NCBI RefSeq assembly: GCF_000020605.1
Contig: NC_012781.1
Location: 2,543,501-2,607,500, forward strand
Length of the DNA: 64,000 nucleotides
Origin: Agathobacter rectalis ATCC 33656
GTDB taxonomy: Bacteria > Bacillota > Clostridia > Lachnospirales > Lachnospiraceae
Reading direction: 5' to 3'
Shown: one piece after another, positions 44,937-54,107 of the stretch
Layout of the letters: every line of letters starts with the position of its first letter
How positions within the stretch are numbered: position 1 is the stretch's first letter
The notes under the pieces: generated by a model
What the model saw: the letters and a program-made list of their open reading frames with translations, nothing else
Database searches by the model: none
Told to the model about the DNA's origin: nothing
Program-made: the position numbers and the translations under genes

Positions 44937-45527
44937 TTGGAGACAGTACAAGGATATGTGATTTTGAAAGCTGCCACCTTTGAAACCGGACACGGCTTTG
45001 CGCTGGGGCATAATCCGGGAGCGCCGAGCCCCTTTGTGACCTGGCAGTTTACCGAGGGGGAAAACGGCCATCGGGATTACTACTGGGGCCGCTATGGAAC
45101 CAGTCAGGCGTGGGCGCAGAGGGACTTTGACCGCCGGGTGGACGACTATCAGCAGCTTTACCATGCGGCGGTCAAGCATACCGAGCTGGGACCGGAGGGC
45201 GTTTACCGCTATTATTCCACCCAGCGGCCCGTGGACATAGGAACTTACCCGAAGCTGCCGGATAACCAGCCTCTTTCCATCGTCAACTACGATGACGACA
45301 GGAGGCGTCCTGTGGCTGATGGCAGGCTGATGGCATGGGGCGAACTGACCTACGCAAAGCCGCTGACCGAAAAGCAGATGGAGGATTATGAACTGAAACC
45401 AGCACCGGGCAATCCTGACCGGGTGCGCCCATCCATTACTGCCCGGCTCAAAGAAGGAACCAGAGGGCAGGAACCCCCGAAGGAACCCGGCCAGAAGCGA
45501 AACCATAAAAACCATGAGGAACGATAA
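44937..45527 (+). CDS. Conserved Tn1549-type protein of unknown function
   Basis: About 196 residues starting at a TTG, 6-7 bp after GGAGGG. Visible stretches are TFETGHGFALGHNPGAPSPF, WQFTEGENGHRDYYWGRY and YRYYSTQRPVDIGTYPK, followed by a Lys/Glu-rich tail. I recall such proteins as constant in the transfer regions of these elements but cannot name a function. A 23-nt palindrome (44895) lies just before its ribosome binding site. Confidence 0.65.
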   Translation: METVQGYVILKAATFETGHGFALGHNPGAPSPFVTWQFTEGENGHRDYYWGRYGTSQAWAQRDFDRRVDDYQQLYHAAVKHTELGPEGVYRYYSTQRPVDIGTYPKLPDNQPLSIVNYDDDRRRPVADGRLMAWGELTYAKPLTEKQMEDYELKPAPGNPDRVRPSITARLKEGTRGQEPPKEPGQKRNHKNHEER

Positions 45528-45539
45528 AGGAGGATCGCC

Positions 45540-45722
45540 ATGCACGAAAAAGACAACTATCTGAAAACCGCCGAGCTCTCCACAGAGCAGAACTGCAACA
45601 TGATCGACGGCGTACCCAACAACACGCCCATCCCACCCACGCCCCCGGAGCTGGACGCAAAACCGCTTGATAAGGTAAAGGAACCCAAAGAGCGCCGGAA
45701 AGGCCGGGAGCTGGAACGCTGA
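45540..45722 (+). CDS. DUF4316-like short protein
   Basis: A 60-residue protein with NYLKTAELSTEQNCNMIDGV near the start, a segment I associate with DUF4316 proteins of conjugative transposons, then a Pro-rich and basic tail. AAAGGAGG lies 6-7 bp before the ATG. The stop overlaps the MobC start by 1 bp. Confidence 0.6.
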   Translation: MHEKDNYLKTAELSTEQNCNMIDGVPNNTPIPPTPPELDAKPLDKVKEPKERRKGRELER

Positions 45723-46063
45723 TGGAGAACCGCAAGCGGAATGTCCATCTGCACGTCATGGTAACGCCGGACGAGCTGGCAGCCATCCATGAACGGATGG
45801 CTGAGGCGGGCATTTCCAACGCCGGGGCTTATGTACGGAAAATGGCTCTGAATGGGTATATCCTGCACATCGACCTTGCGCCCGTAAAAGAGCTGATCTC
45901 TCTGCAACGGCGCTGTTCTAACAATCTCAATCAGGTTGCCATACACGCACATACCTATGGCGTGTACCCGGAGGAAATCGACGGATTGAAGCGGGACTAT
46001 GAAAAGCTGTGGGGCGAGGTGTCAAAGGTGTTGCGGGAGCTCTCCGAGCTGGTGGCAAAGTAA
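45722..46063 (+). CDS. mobC: MobC-like relaxosome protein
   Basis: The 113-residue protein has an N-terminal ribbon-helix-helix (RKRNVHLHVMVTPDELAAIHERMAEAGISNAGAYVRKMALNGY) and a C-terminal MobC helix pair (LISLQRRCSNNLNQVAIHAHTYG). It should bind oriT and help the relaxase encoded downstream at 46609. A strong terminator follows. Confidence 0.85.
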   Translation: MENRKRNVHLHVMVTPDELAAIHERMAEAGISNAGAYVRKMALNGYILHIDLAPVKELISLQRRCSNNLNQVAIHAHTYGVYPEEIDGLKRDYEKLWGEVSKVLRELSELVAK

Positions 46064-46068
46064 GACGA

Positions 46069-46114
46069 GGGCGGCAGGCTTCCGTTGCGGGGCTTGCCGC
46101 CCTGCTCTTTTTTT
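46069..46114 (+). terminator. Intrinsic terminator after mobC
   Basis: GGGCGGCA (46069-46076) pairs with TGCCGCCC (46095-46102), followed by a run of seven T residues at 46108-46114. It ends the long transfer-gene transcript. Confidence 0.8.
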
Positions 46115-46165
46115 ACCACTTCGGGCCAGTATGACCCGAAGGTTTGGGACAGGATTCACTAATCT

Positions 46166-46197
46166 TTCGCAACATTTATGTCCCCGGGCAGGCATGA
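46166..46197 (+). promoter_or_regulatory. Repeated promoter-operator motif, copy 1
   Basis: TTCGCAACATT (46166-46176), then TGTCC and GGG, recurs at 56955 before the ICE recombinase gene. Here it overlaps a -35-like TTTATG spaced 17 bp from TAAAAT, ahead of the CD1845-like gene at 46239. Confidence 0.5.
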
Positions 46198-46238
46198 TAA
46201 AATAGAGGTAGGAAGGATAGATAAAGGAGGTTTTGAAG

Positions 46239-46529
46239 ATGAAGATACTGCTGAAAATATTGGTTGCTCCCTTTGCTTTGGCGTTGTCCCTTCTGGCGGC
46301 TCTGCTGGTGTTCCTGTTTGATATTTGTGCCGTCCTGCTGACGATTGCCTCTGTGATCCTGGCGGTGCTGGGTGTCGCTCTCTTTTTCACGCCGACGCCC
46401 ATAGGTGGGATTGTATTTCTGTTTCTTGCCTTCCTTCTTTCGCCGTATGGACTGCAAGCGGCGGCGGGCTCCCTTCTTTGGGTGCTGGACGGAGGCAAAT
46501 CCGCTCTGTACCGGTTTCTGGCAAGTTAA
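46239..46529 (+). CDS. CD1845-like small membrane protein
   Basis: The 96-residue protein is almost entirely hydrophobic, with three membrane segments (ILLKILVAPFALALSLLAAL, FLFDICAVLLTIASVILAVLGVALF, IGGIVFLFLAFLLSPYGLQ). It matches the CD1845-type protein that precedes the relaxase in Tn1549-like elements. AAAGGAGG lies before the ATG. A 23-nt palindrome (46534) follows the stop codon by 4 bp. Confidence 0.78.
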   Translation: MKILLKILVAPFALALSLLAALLVFLFDICAVLLTIASVILAVLGVALFFTPTPIGGIVFLFLAFLLSPYGLQAAAGSLLWVLDGGKSALYRFLAS

Positions 46530-46608
46530 GCAGCCTCGGGCCATACTGGCCCGAAGTCGGGGCGGTCTGAATGGGCCGCCCCTTTCTCATGGAAAGGAGG
46601 AATGATTT

Positions 46609-48024
46609 TTGGCTACCACAACTTTGTTACAACGCCATGCGGGCGAAGGCGAAACGATTGCTGAGGCTATCCGGGATTGTCTGGACTATGGCAAGGACCC
46701 GGAGAAAACAGAAAGCGGAAAGTATATCTCCGCTTATGAATGTGATCCGGCCACCGTGGCGGACGAGTTCCTTTTGGCAAAGGCCAGCTATGCCGCTATG
46801 ACGGGCCGGGAACAGAAGAAAGAAAATAATGTGCTGTGCTATCAGATACGACAATCCTTCTATCCGGGCGAGATCACCCCGAAGGAGGCGAACCGTATCG
46901 GCTATGAGCTGGCTATGCGCTGGACAAAGGGGCGGCACGCTTTTATCGTTACCACGCACACCGATAAGCAGCACATCCATTGTCACATTTATTACAACTC
47001 CACCACCCTTGACTGCACCCGGAAATTCCGAAATTTTTGGGGCTCCAGCTTCGCCCTTCGGCGGCTCTCTGACAGGCTGTGCCTTGAAAACGGGCTGTCC
47101 ATCGTGGAGAACCCGAAGCCCCGGAGCAAGAGCAAGTATCGGAACTATGGGGAGTGGCAGAAAGACCGGAAAGGGCCGATTTCCTATCAGGACCGACTGC
47201 GCCTTGCTATTGATACTGCGCTGGCGGAACGCCCCGCTGATCTGGACGAATTTCTCAATTTGATGAAGCGGGCCGGGTATGAGGTCAAGACGGTTCGAGG
47301 CGGCGGTATCAGCTTCCGGCTGACCGGGCAGGGACAGGAACGCTTCACCCGTCTGCGTGCCTCCACGCTGGGGGACGGCTACGACTTGCAAGATGTTCTG
47401 TCCGCCATTGAGGGCAAAGAAAAACGCCCCGGGCGCTCGGAGCGGAAAATCAGTCTGGCGGTGGATATTCAAGCAAAGCTGGCTGCCGGTAAGGGGCCGG
47501 GATATGAACGCTGGGCGAAGGTATTTAACATTAAGCAGATGGCCGCCGCTCTTGCCTATATACAGGACAATAACCTGACCGATTATGAGCAGTTGGCGAA
47601 GAAAGCCACCGAGGCGGCAGACCGTTTCCATGTTATTTCCGAACAGGTCAAGCAGACGGAACAGGCCATGAAAACCAATGCCGGGCTAAAGGCCGCAACG
47701 GTTCAGTATGCCAAAACCCGCCCAGTCTTTGAGCAGTATAAGGTGACGAAGTACAGCCGGAAATTCCTTGCGGAGCATGAGGCCGACCTTGAACTGTACC
47801 GGGCTGCACAAGCGGAAATGCGCTCTCTGCTGGGCGGGGCGAAGCTCCCTAAAATGGATGTGCTGAAGGAGGAAGGCCGCAAGCTCACAGCAAAGAAAAA
47901 ACAGCTCTATGGAGAATACCAGAAGGCACGACGGGATATGCAGGAGCTCGTCACGATCAAGGCGAACATTGACACTCTGATGGGCTACACCGAGCCGGGA
48001 AGAAAGCAGGAAAAGGAGCGTTAA
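46609..48024 (+). CDS. MOBP-type relaxase of the ICE
   Basis: The 471-residue protein starts at a TTG after AAAGGAGG. It has an N-terminal nicking domain with the histidine cluster in TTHTDKQHIHCHIYYNST and a likely catalytic tyrosine upstream (about residues 45-65, near ISAYECDP). It then has a helical, coiled C-terminus. It should cut the ICE oriT and lead the strand out through VirD4. The nested element carries its own, unrelated relaxase at 30428. Confidence 0.9.
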   Translation: MATTTLLQRHAGEGETIAEAIRDCLDYGKDPEKTESGKYISAYECDPATVADEFLLAKASYAAMTGREQKKENNVLCYQIRQSFYPGEITPKEANRIGYELAMRWTKGRHAFIVTTHTDKQHIHCHIYYNSTTLDCTRKFRNFWGSSFALRRLSDRLCLENGLSIVENPKPRSKSKYRNYGEWQKDRKGPISYQDRLRLAIDTALAERPADLDEFLNLMKRAGYEVKTVRGGGISFRLTGQGQERFTRLRASTLGDGYDLQDVLSAIEGKEKRPGRSERKISLAVDIQAKLAAGKGPGYERWAKVFNIKQMAAALAYIQDNNLTDYEQLAKKATEAADRFHVISEQVKQTEQAMKTNAGLKAATVQYAKTRPVFEQYKVTKYSRKFLAEHEADLELYRAAQAEMRSLLGGAKLPKMDVLKEEGRKLTAKKKQLYGEYQKARRDMQELVTIKANIDTLMGYTEPGRKQEKER

Positions 48025-48178
48025 GGTTATGAAAATAAGGAGCAAAGCGACGCTGACACTTCGGGCCATGTTGGCCCGAAGATACGGGTTTGGGGCGAGC
48101 CCCAACAAGCCGCCTTTGTGCCACTTGTGGCCACAGAGGCATTGCTTGCCACTTAGCGACAGCCCCTAAAATAGCGCA

Positions 48179-48212
48179 AAAAAACAGAGGCCCTTATTCT
48201 GGAACCTCCGTT
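48179..48212 (-). terminator. Probable terminator of the XRE gene
   Basis: On the minus strand CGGAGG pairs with CCTCTG across a loop of about 20 nt, and a run of T residues follows. It ends the regulator transcribed toward the relaxase gene. The gap on the other side (48082-48178) holds a short GC dyad and no gene. Confidence 0.5.
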
Positions 48213-48559
48213 TCTCTGGCTTTCTTAATGCCCTCGGCTGTGGCTTCTATTACGACAAGCTCTTTTTCATTCATGGAGTTTAGAAGTACATCAATGTGCT
48301 TTCTACAAGAGCTTGACCTTGCCCCTCCGTCCGCATGAATAAACTGGTCAACTGAAACGTCAAACATAGTAATGAGTTTAACAAAAAGGTCGAAGCTGGG
48401 ATATTGACCTTTGTTCTCAATATTCATAATGGTACGGGAGTCACGGTCTACTAATTCCGCAACATAGGCTTGTGTCCAGCCCTTTTCTTCTCTGGCTCGT
48501 TTGAGAGCCGCCCCGAGGCCGTGGAAGTCAAACCTTCTTTCATCTTGGTTCATTTTCAT
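48194..48559 (-). CDS. XRE-family regulator
   Basis: The 121-residue protein has a Cro/C1 helix-turn-helix in its centre (LGAALKRAREEKGWTQAYVAELVDRDSRTIMNIENKGQYPSFDLFVKLI) and a short helical tail. It is transcribed away from the two-component genes and faces a 275-bp control region with several dyads. It may be the regulator of the transfer genes or of the cargo module. Confidence 0.82.
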   Translation of the reverse strand: MKMNQDERRFDFHGLGAALKRAREEKGWTQAYVAELVDRDSRTIMNIENKGQYPSFDLFVKLITMFDVSVDQFIHADGGARSSSCRKHIDVLLNSMNEKELVVIEATAEGIKKARETEVPE

Positions 48560-48691
48560 ATCACCCTATATCATTCTACATTTCGGGTTGGATTATGAGA
48601 ATGTAATGAAATTTTACATTAAGTAGTATTTTATTTCGTATCCGTGTAGGCTCTAACTTGTATTATTCGAGGCAGAGAACTATAATATATA

Positions 48692-48807
48692 GGGTTGAGC
48701 AAAACTCCGATTTGCTCATAAGGCTATACATTAAATAGTACTATCCAGCTCATTTGAGCTCTATATATTGTGACTCAGCTTTGCAAAACGCGCGTTTTGC
48801 TCAACCC
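48692..48807. promoter_or_regulatory. Dyad-rich control region between divergent regulators
   Basis: GGGTTGAGCAAAAC (48692-48705) is matched by its exact complement at 48794-48807. Inside lies an 18-bp perfect palindrome GCAAAACGCGCGTTTTGC (48783-48800). A direct repeat TACATTAARTAGTA occurs at about 48616 and 48725. The arms could form alternative hairpins, as in attenuators, or be operator sites for the XRE or MerR-like proteins on either side. Confidence 0.6.
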
Positions 48808-48834
48808 TAATAATATATCCTGTGGAGGTGCGAA

Positions 48835-49023
48835 ATGGACTATATGACATTGAAAGAGGCTGCCGAAAAGTGGGGCGTGACCCCTCGACGGATAAACTAT
48901 TATTGCGCCGGTGGCCGTATTCCCGGCGCTGTGAAGATGGCTACAATCTGGTTGATCCCGAAAGACGCGGAGAAACCTGTGGATATGAGGACAAAACAAG
49001 GAAAGGAATTAAAACATGAATAG
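48835..49023 (+). CDS. Small MerR/excisionase-like DNA-binding protein
   Basis: The 62-residue protein is a single winged helix: MTLKEAAEKWGVTPRRINYY, then C-A-G-G-R-I-P-G-A-V-K and an I-W-L-I-P wing. This matches helix-turn-helix proteins that precede regulators or act as excisionases. GGAGG lies upstream. The stop overlaps the response-regulator start by 8 bp, so the two are co-expressed. Confidence 0.75.
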   Translation: MDYMTLKEAAEKWGVTPRRINYYCAGGRIPGAVKMATIWLIPKDAEKPVDMRTKQGKELKHE

Positions 49024-49714
49024 AATATTGCTATTGGAGGATGATGTCAGTCTAATAGATGGCTTGGTCTACTCTTTGAAAAAGAATGAATTTGATGTTG
49101 AAGTTGCCCGTACAGTATGTGAAGCAAAACAATACTTATCCGAACTCGACCGATACGATTTATTGATTTTGGATGTTACTCTGCCAGATGGAACAGGATT
49201 TGACGTATGCGAAAGAGTAAGAAAAGAAAATCAGCAGATACCGATTATATTCCTGACTGCATCGGATGAAGAAGTCAGCATAATTCGTGGATTAGATAGC
49301 GGTGGGGACGATTATATCACCAAGCCTTTCAAACTGGGGGAATTGTGTTCCCGCATCCGGGCGCTGTTGCGTCGGGCCGGAGTTTCCAAAAGCGAAAAAA
49401 ACACTTCTATGGAATGTGGCGACATTACCATTGATCTGTTGGGTAGCCGTGCAACCTTAAAGGGAAAAGCATTGGATTTGACAAGCGCCGAATATCGTTT
49501 GCTTTGTCTGCTGGTAAGAAACGCAAATCGCGTTGTGACAAGGGACATCATTCTAAATGAGCTGTGGGATGATACAGGAAATTTTGTTGATGATAATACC
49601 CTGTCCGTCTATGTACGGCGGCTTCGTGAAAAAGTGGAAACCAATCCGTCCCATCCAGAACACCTTATAACCATTCGTGGGTTCGGCTACCAATGGAAAG
49701 AGGTGTCTATATGA
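49016..49714 (+). CDS. OmpR-family response regulator
   Basis: The 232-residue protein has a receiver domain (acidic pair in LLLEDDVS, phospho-Asp in LLILDVTLPDG, Lys in YITKPFKLGE) and a winged-helix output domain (LTSAEYRLLCLLVRNANRVVTRDIILNELWDD...VDDNTLSVYVRRLREKV). It pairs with the kinase whose ATG overlaps its stop (ATGA). Together with the ABC transporter downstream this is the layout of peptide-antibiotic sensing modules such as BceRS or VncRS. Confidence 0.9.
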   Translation: MNRILLLEDDVSLIDGLVYSLKKNEFDVEVARTVCEAKQYLSELDRYDLLILDVTLPDGTGFDVCERVRKENQQIPIIFLTASDEEVSIIRGLDSGGDDYITKPFKLGELCSRIRALLRRAGVSKSEKNTSMECGDITIDLLGSRATLKGKALDLTSAEYRLLCLLVRNANRVVTRDIILNELWDDTGNFVDDNTLSVYVRRLREKVETNPSHPEHLITIRGFGYQWKEVSI

Positions 49715-50940
49715 GTTTGTACCAAGATAGACAGATTAAAGGGTTCCTGCTATTTTTGACTTTGTTTGCTCTGCTGTTTGTAGGTACAGCAACCGTTTTG
49801 ACTATTTATCAGGTGAACGATGCGGAAGTCCTATGGCTCAAACATGATGAAGCGGTTTCATCCTCACTTTTGGAACAGGGTGTTCCGAAAGAAGTGGTTG
49901 CAGTTGCCTTTACGAACACAGACATCAGTGACGATGGTAGGTCATTATTAGCGGCTGCGGGTTTGGGAAAACAGTCAGAAAGCAGTATGCGGCCTTATTT
50001 CAATCAATTTCAGCGTTCCGCTTTCTGCGCCATGCTATGCACTGTGCTATTTTTTCTCTTTGTGCTTGCCATAGGAATATTTATTTTTTTCTGGAAAAGG
50101 AAGCGATTGTATCAACAGGTCGACAGAATATTGCTAAATTACATCAACGGGGATTACTCTTGTCATTTACCGCAGAATTATGAGGGGGCTATCTACCAAG
50201 TGTTTTCTTCGATAGAACAGCTTGCAACTATGCTCCAATCCAAAAATGAAACAGAACGTAAAGCAAAAGAGTTTTTGAAAGACACCATATCCGATATATC
50301 TCACCAGCTCAAAACGCCTCTGGCAGCCCTCACTATGTATCAGGAGATCATTGAAAGTGAGCCAGAAAATGCAGAAACGGTCAAACAGTTTGCGGCGAAG
50401 ATGGGTATTTCTCTAAAGCGTATGGAGCAGTTAATCTTATCCATGTTGAAGATAACCCGACTGGATACGGGAAACATCATTTTTGAGAAAAAAAGTTGCC
50501 GTGTGTCCGAGCTGATAGCTCATTCAGTCAATGACCTAACCACCAGGGCTAAAAGCGAAAGCAAGCAGATTCAGATAGATGGCGATGGTGAACAGCAGCT
50601 TATTTGTGACATGGAATGGACAGGTGAAGCGATTGGAAACATTGTAAAAAATGCACTGGATCACACGCAAGCTGGCGGTATTGTCCGTATTACATGGGAG
50701 CGCACTCCTGCTATGTTTCGGATTTTTATTTCTGATAATGGTAACGGCATAGTCCCGGAAGATATTTACCATATCTTTAAACGCTTTTATCGCAGCAAAC
50801 ATTCCCTTGATACACAAGGAATCGGGCTGGGGCTTCCCCTTGCCAAGTCCATTATTGAGGGTCAAAACGGTGTTATCTCCGTACAAAGTGAAGTCGGAAA
50901 AGGTACGCTGTTTACACTATCTTTCCTTACGGATCTGTAA
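49711..50940 (+). CDS. Sensor histidine kinase
   Basis: The 409-residue protein has two membrane helices (about 10-35 and 108-135) around an extracellular loop of about 75 residues. A HisKA domain (ISDISHQLKTPLAALTMYQ with the phospho-His) and a HATPase domain (NIVKNALDHTQ, ISDNGNGI, TQGIGLGLPLAKSI) follow. The ATG at 49711 overlaps the regulator stop codon and is preferred over an in-frame start at 49693. It probably senses a peptide or cell-wall stress together with the ABC permease. Confidence 0.9.
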   Translation: MSLYQDRQIKGFLLFLTLFALLFVGTATVLTIYQVNDAEVLWLKHDEAVSSSLLEQGVPKEVVAVAFTNTDISDDGRSLLAAAGLGKQSESSMRPYFNQFQRSAFCAMLCTVLFFLFVLAIGIFIFFWKRKRLYQQVDRILLNYINGDYSCHLPQNYEGAIYQVFSSIEQLATMLQSKNETERKAKEFLKDTISDISHQLKTPLAALTMYQEIIESEPENAETVKQFAAKMGISLKRMEQLILSMLKITRLDTGNIIFEKKSCRVSELIAHSVNDLTTRAKSESKQIQIDGDGEQQLICDMEWTGEAIGNIVKNALDHTQAGGIVRITWERTPAMFRIFISDNGNGIVPEDIYHIFKRFYRSKHSLDTQGIGLGLPLAKSIIEGQNGVISVQSEVGKGTLFTLSFLTDL

Positions 50941-50944
50941 GGTC

Positions 50945-50966
50945 AAATTCACCTGCTTGTAAGCTG
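50945..50966 (+). promoter_or_regulatory. Putative response-regulator operator, copy 1
   Basis: The 22-nt sequence starting AAATTCACCTG and ending TTGTAAGCTG recurs with one difference at 54108-54129. A TATCCT -10-like element follows within 10 bp. It lies 32 bp before the ABC ATPase start codon. Confidence 0.6.
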
Positions 50967-50998
50967 TTTTTGCTATCCTTTTGAGAAAGGAGGTACTG

Positions 50999-51700
50999 AT
51001 GACTATGGAAATATTGAAAGTACAAGATTTATGTAAAACTTATGGCAAGGGTGAGGCGAAAGTCGAAGCGTTGAAGAAGGTTTCCTTCTCCCTGGATAAA
51101 GGCGAATTTGCTGCCGTTGTGGGTGAATCCGGTTCTGGCAAAAGCACATTACTGAACTGTATTGGAGCTTTGGATACCCCTACTTCCGGCCACATTTGGA
51201 TTGATGAACAAGACCTGTTTTCCATGAAAGAGGAACAGCGCACGATTTTCCGCCGTCGTAATATCGGCTTTATCTTCCAATCCTTTCAGTTGGTTTCCGA
51301 GCTGAATGTGGAGCAGAATATCATGTTTCCGCTTCTTTTGGACTATCGCAAACCAGACCCGGCAGCAGTAGAAGAAATTTTGGAACTCTTGGGACTTACC
51401 GAGCGTCGACATCACCTGCCGAGCCAACTATCCGGCGGACAGCAGCAGCGTGTTGCCATTGGCCGGGCGTTAATCACAAAGCCCAAACTGATTCTGGCAG
51501 ATGAACCTACTGGCAATCTGGACAGCAAGAATAGTCAGGATGTTATCGCCCTGCTTACGCAGGCGTCCCGTCGCTATCAGCAAACAATCCTGATGATTAC
51601 CCACAATAAGGATTTGACTGCATCCGTTGATCGGGTGTTCCGGGTATCAGATGGCGTTTTGACGGATTTGGGAGGAAAAACAAATGAAGCATTATCTTGA
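50999..51700 (+). CDS. ABC transporter ATP-binding protein
   Basis: The 233-residue protein is of the MacB/LolD/BceA type: Walker [14 protein letters not shown] loop in FIFQSFQLV, signature [15 protein letters not shown], Walker [13 protein letters not shown] and an H loop in MITHNKD. AAGGAGG lies 5 bp before the ATG at 50999; the ATG at 51005 is the alternative. It overlaps the permease gene by 17 bp. It probably exports or removes a peptide antibiotic, as part of the cargo module. Confidence 0.92.
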   Translation: MTMEILKVQDLCKTYGKGEAKVEALKKVSFSLDKGEFAAVVGESGSGKSTLLNCIGALDTPTSGHIWIDEQDLFSMKEEQRTIFRRRNIGFIFQSFQLVSELNVEQNIMFPLLLDYRKPDPAAVEEILELLGLTERRHHLPSQLSGGQQQRVAIGRALITKPKLILADEPTGNLDSKNSQDVIALLTQASRRYQQTILMITHNKDLTASVDRVFRVSDGVLTDLGGKTNEALS

Positions 51701-54044
51701 CCTTGTTCCCATATCCGCAAAAATCCACAAGAAGCAAAGCAGAATGTCTATTTTCTGCATTGTGCTGGCGGTATTTCTGGTTACAACTATTTTTGGAATG
51801 GCAGATATGTTCATCCGCAGCCAGATTTTGCAGGCACAGCAGGAGTCTGGGAATTGGCATATTGCCATTAAGAATATCAGCAATGAAGAAGCAGCAATTA
51901 TTGCTTCACGCCCTGATATTGAAGTATTTTCACCGTATGGCGTACTCAATTATCGTGGAGATTTAGGCTACACTTTGGGTGGAAAAGATGTAGCGATATG
52001 CGGTTGTGATGAAAGCTATATAACTGAAATCTGGACTGACCAACTTGAAGAAGGTGTTTTTCCACAGACAAGTAATGAAGCGTTGGTGACTGAAAATGCA
52101 AAGCAGATAATGGGTGTTGCGATTGGTGATCCCATTGCCGTAGAAACTCCTGATGGCGATAAACTGAATTTTACCATATCAGGATTTATGAATAATACCG
52201 CCTCGATCATGAGTGGCGACTCCTACGGCATCATTTTGAACACAGAGGATTACTGCGCGATTTATCCGAATGTATCAGACGGGGAGCCGAATGATTACGG
52301 CATTATGTTTTTTACTCAATTTGCAAACACAAGAAATATACAAGGGAAAATTGCAGATTTGAAAGAACAATGCAATTTATCGAATGAACAAATATCTTCC
52401 AACAACAATCTGCTTGGATTGCTTGGACAAAGCCGCGTTCCCTTTTTGTTACAGGTTTACTTGGCTGCGGCTGTATTGTTTGTACTGGTAATGTTAGCTG
52501 GTATTATGATGATTGCAAGCAGCCTGAACAGCAATGTAGCCCAGCGTACCGAATTTTTCGGCCTTATGCGCTGTATCGGTGCAACACCAAAACAGATTAT
52601 GCGCTTAATACGGAAAGAGGCGCTTAGTTGGTGCCGTTTGGCAATCCCTGTGGGTATTTCCATCGGTATAGTTGTCATTTGGGTCTTATGTGCGATTTTG
52701 CGTTTCCTAAGTCCGGAATTTTTCAAAGCGATGTCTACATTCGGATTTAGCGTACCAAGTATTCTTGCAGGAATCGTTGTGGGCTTGGTAACGGTTTTGT
52801 TCGCTGCCTATTCTCCGGCAAAGAAAGCAGCAAAAGTATCTCCGTTGGCAGCGGTTTCCGGTAATGCAAACGACTTGGAGCCTGCAAGAAATGCTGCTAA
52901 TACACAACTGCTTAAGATTGATACAGCACTTGGAATTTATCATGCAAAAGCAAATCGGAAAAATCTGTTTTTGATGACAAGCTCATTTGCTCTCAGTATT
53001 ATCCTTTTCCTTTCATTCTCTGTAACAGTTGAGTTCATGCAGCATACCTTAACACCGCTCCAACCTTGGACAGCAGATTTATCTATCATAAGCCCTGATA
53101 ACGCCTGTGCTATTGACAAAGCATTACTTGATGATCTAAAGGAAAATCCTGTTGTGGATTTAGCGTATGGAAGAAAATTTGCATACGAGGTTCCGTCTGT
53201 CACAAACGGTATTGAAAAAAAGATGGATTTAATCTCTTATGAGCAGTATCAATTTGATTGGGCAAAGGACTATTTATTAGAGGGTTCTCTGGAATCTGTG
53301 CAAACTGATTTAGGGACGGGCTTAATTGTTTATAATTCGCAGAACACAATACAAATAGGCGATACTGTATCGTTGAATACAAACGGACAAAGTAAAGAAA
53401 TCCAAATCGTGGGAATGTTGTCCGACTGTCCGTTTTACAGTGCCGCCGGTGTTGGAACAATTATTTGTTCAGAGGATACATTTGAACAAATTACTGGCGA
53501 GTCGAAATATACGGTTATTGATGTGCAGTTAGTGAAAGGCACAACAGACGAAGATGTTTATGTGATCCGCCAAATGGTAGATTCCTCATTTACTTTCGCT
53601 GATGAACGCATGGGTAACAGCAGTACCATGGGAACTTACTATTGTTTTTGGCTGTTCATCTATGGATTCCTCGTCCTAATTGCAATGATTACAATTTTTA
53701 ACATAATCAATAGTATTTCCATGAGTGTGTCTGCACGGTTGAAACAGTATGGCGCTTTCCGTGCTATCGGCGTTAGCATGGGACAGCTAAGTAAAATGAT
53801 TGTTGCAGAAGCCTTCACCTATACCATAATCGGCGGTGTAGTTGGTACGGTGTTGGGACTGTTTTGTAACAAGCTATTGTTTGGAATGTTGATAAGTTAT
53901 AGATGGGGGGATGCTTGGACTCCTCCATTACCAGAGGTAGCTGTTATTCTGTTGATTGTCGTAAGCTCTGTAATTCTGGCTGTGCATGGGCCAATCAAGA
54001 GAATACGCAATATGTCCATTGTTGATACAATCAGCGCACAGTAA
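51684..54044 (+). CDS. FtsX-type ABC transporter permease
   Basis: The 786-residue protein has two FtsX-like halves. Each has an N-terminal membrane helix, an extracellular domain of about 200 residues and three further helices. Helices are visible near residues 20-45, 250-275, 305-330, 350-370, 425-445, 650-680, 715-740 and 755-775. RTEFFGLMRCIGATPKQIMRLIRKE and RLKQYGAFRAIGVSMGQLSKMI are the coupling segments that repeat in the two halves. It forms the membrane part of the transporter with the ATPase upstream. A hairpin terminator follows. Confidence 0.9.
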   Translation: MKHYLDLVPISAKIHKKQSRMSIFCIVLAVFLVTTIFGMADMFIRSQILQAQQESGNWHIAIKNISNEEAAIIASRPDIEVFSPYGVLNYRGDLGYTLGGKDVAICGCDESYITEIWTDQLEEGVFPQTSNEALVTENAKQIMGVAIGDPIAVETPDGDKLNFTISGFMNNTASIMSGDSYGIILNTEDYCAIYPNVSDGEPNDYGIMFFTQFANTRNIQGKIADLKEQCNLSNEQISSNNNLLGLLGQSRVPFLLQVYLAAAVLFVLVMLAGIMMIASSLNSNVAQRTEFFGLMRCIGATPKQIMRLIRKEALSWCRLAIPVGISIGIVVIWVLCAILRFLSPEFFKAMSTFGFSVPSILAGIVVGLVTVLFAAYSPAKKAAKVSPLAAVSGNANDLEPARNAANTQLLKIDTALGIYHAKANRKNLFLMTSSFALSIILFLSFSVTVEFMQHTLTPLQPWTADLSIISPDNACAIDKALLDDLKENPVVDLAYGRKFAYEVPSVTNGIEKKMDLISYEQYQFDWAKDYLLEGSLESVQTDLGTGLIVYNSQNTIQIGDTVSLNTNGQSKEIQIVGMLSDCPFYSAAGVGTIICSEDTFEQITGESKYTVIDVQLVKGTTDEDVYVIRQMVDSSFTFADERMGNSSTMGTYYCFWLFIYGFLVLIAMITIFNIINSISMSVSARLKQYGAFRAIGVSMGQLSKMIVAEAFTYTIIGGVVGTVLGLFCNKLLFGMLISYRWGDAWTPPLPEVAVILLIVVSSVILAVHGPIKRIRNMSIVDTISAQ

Positions 54045-54057
54045 TTCTACTTTTGAA

Positions 54058-54088
54058 GCGGGTGGCTTTAGAAGCCGCCCACTTTTGT
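54058..54088 (+). terminator. Hairpin terminator after the permease gene
   Basis: GCGGGTGGCTT pairs with AAGCCGCCC across a short loop, followed by ACTTTTGT. The T-run is short. Confidence 0.6.
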
Positions 54089-54107
54089 CTTACAAATTCG
54101 TAAGTTG

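Noticed and set aside
48025-48193. Possible origin of transfer after the relaxase gene (GGGGCGAGCCCC-type dyad)
   Set aside because: Only a short GC dyad is visible and no nick-site consensus could be identified, so it is not listed.
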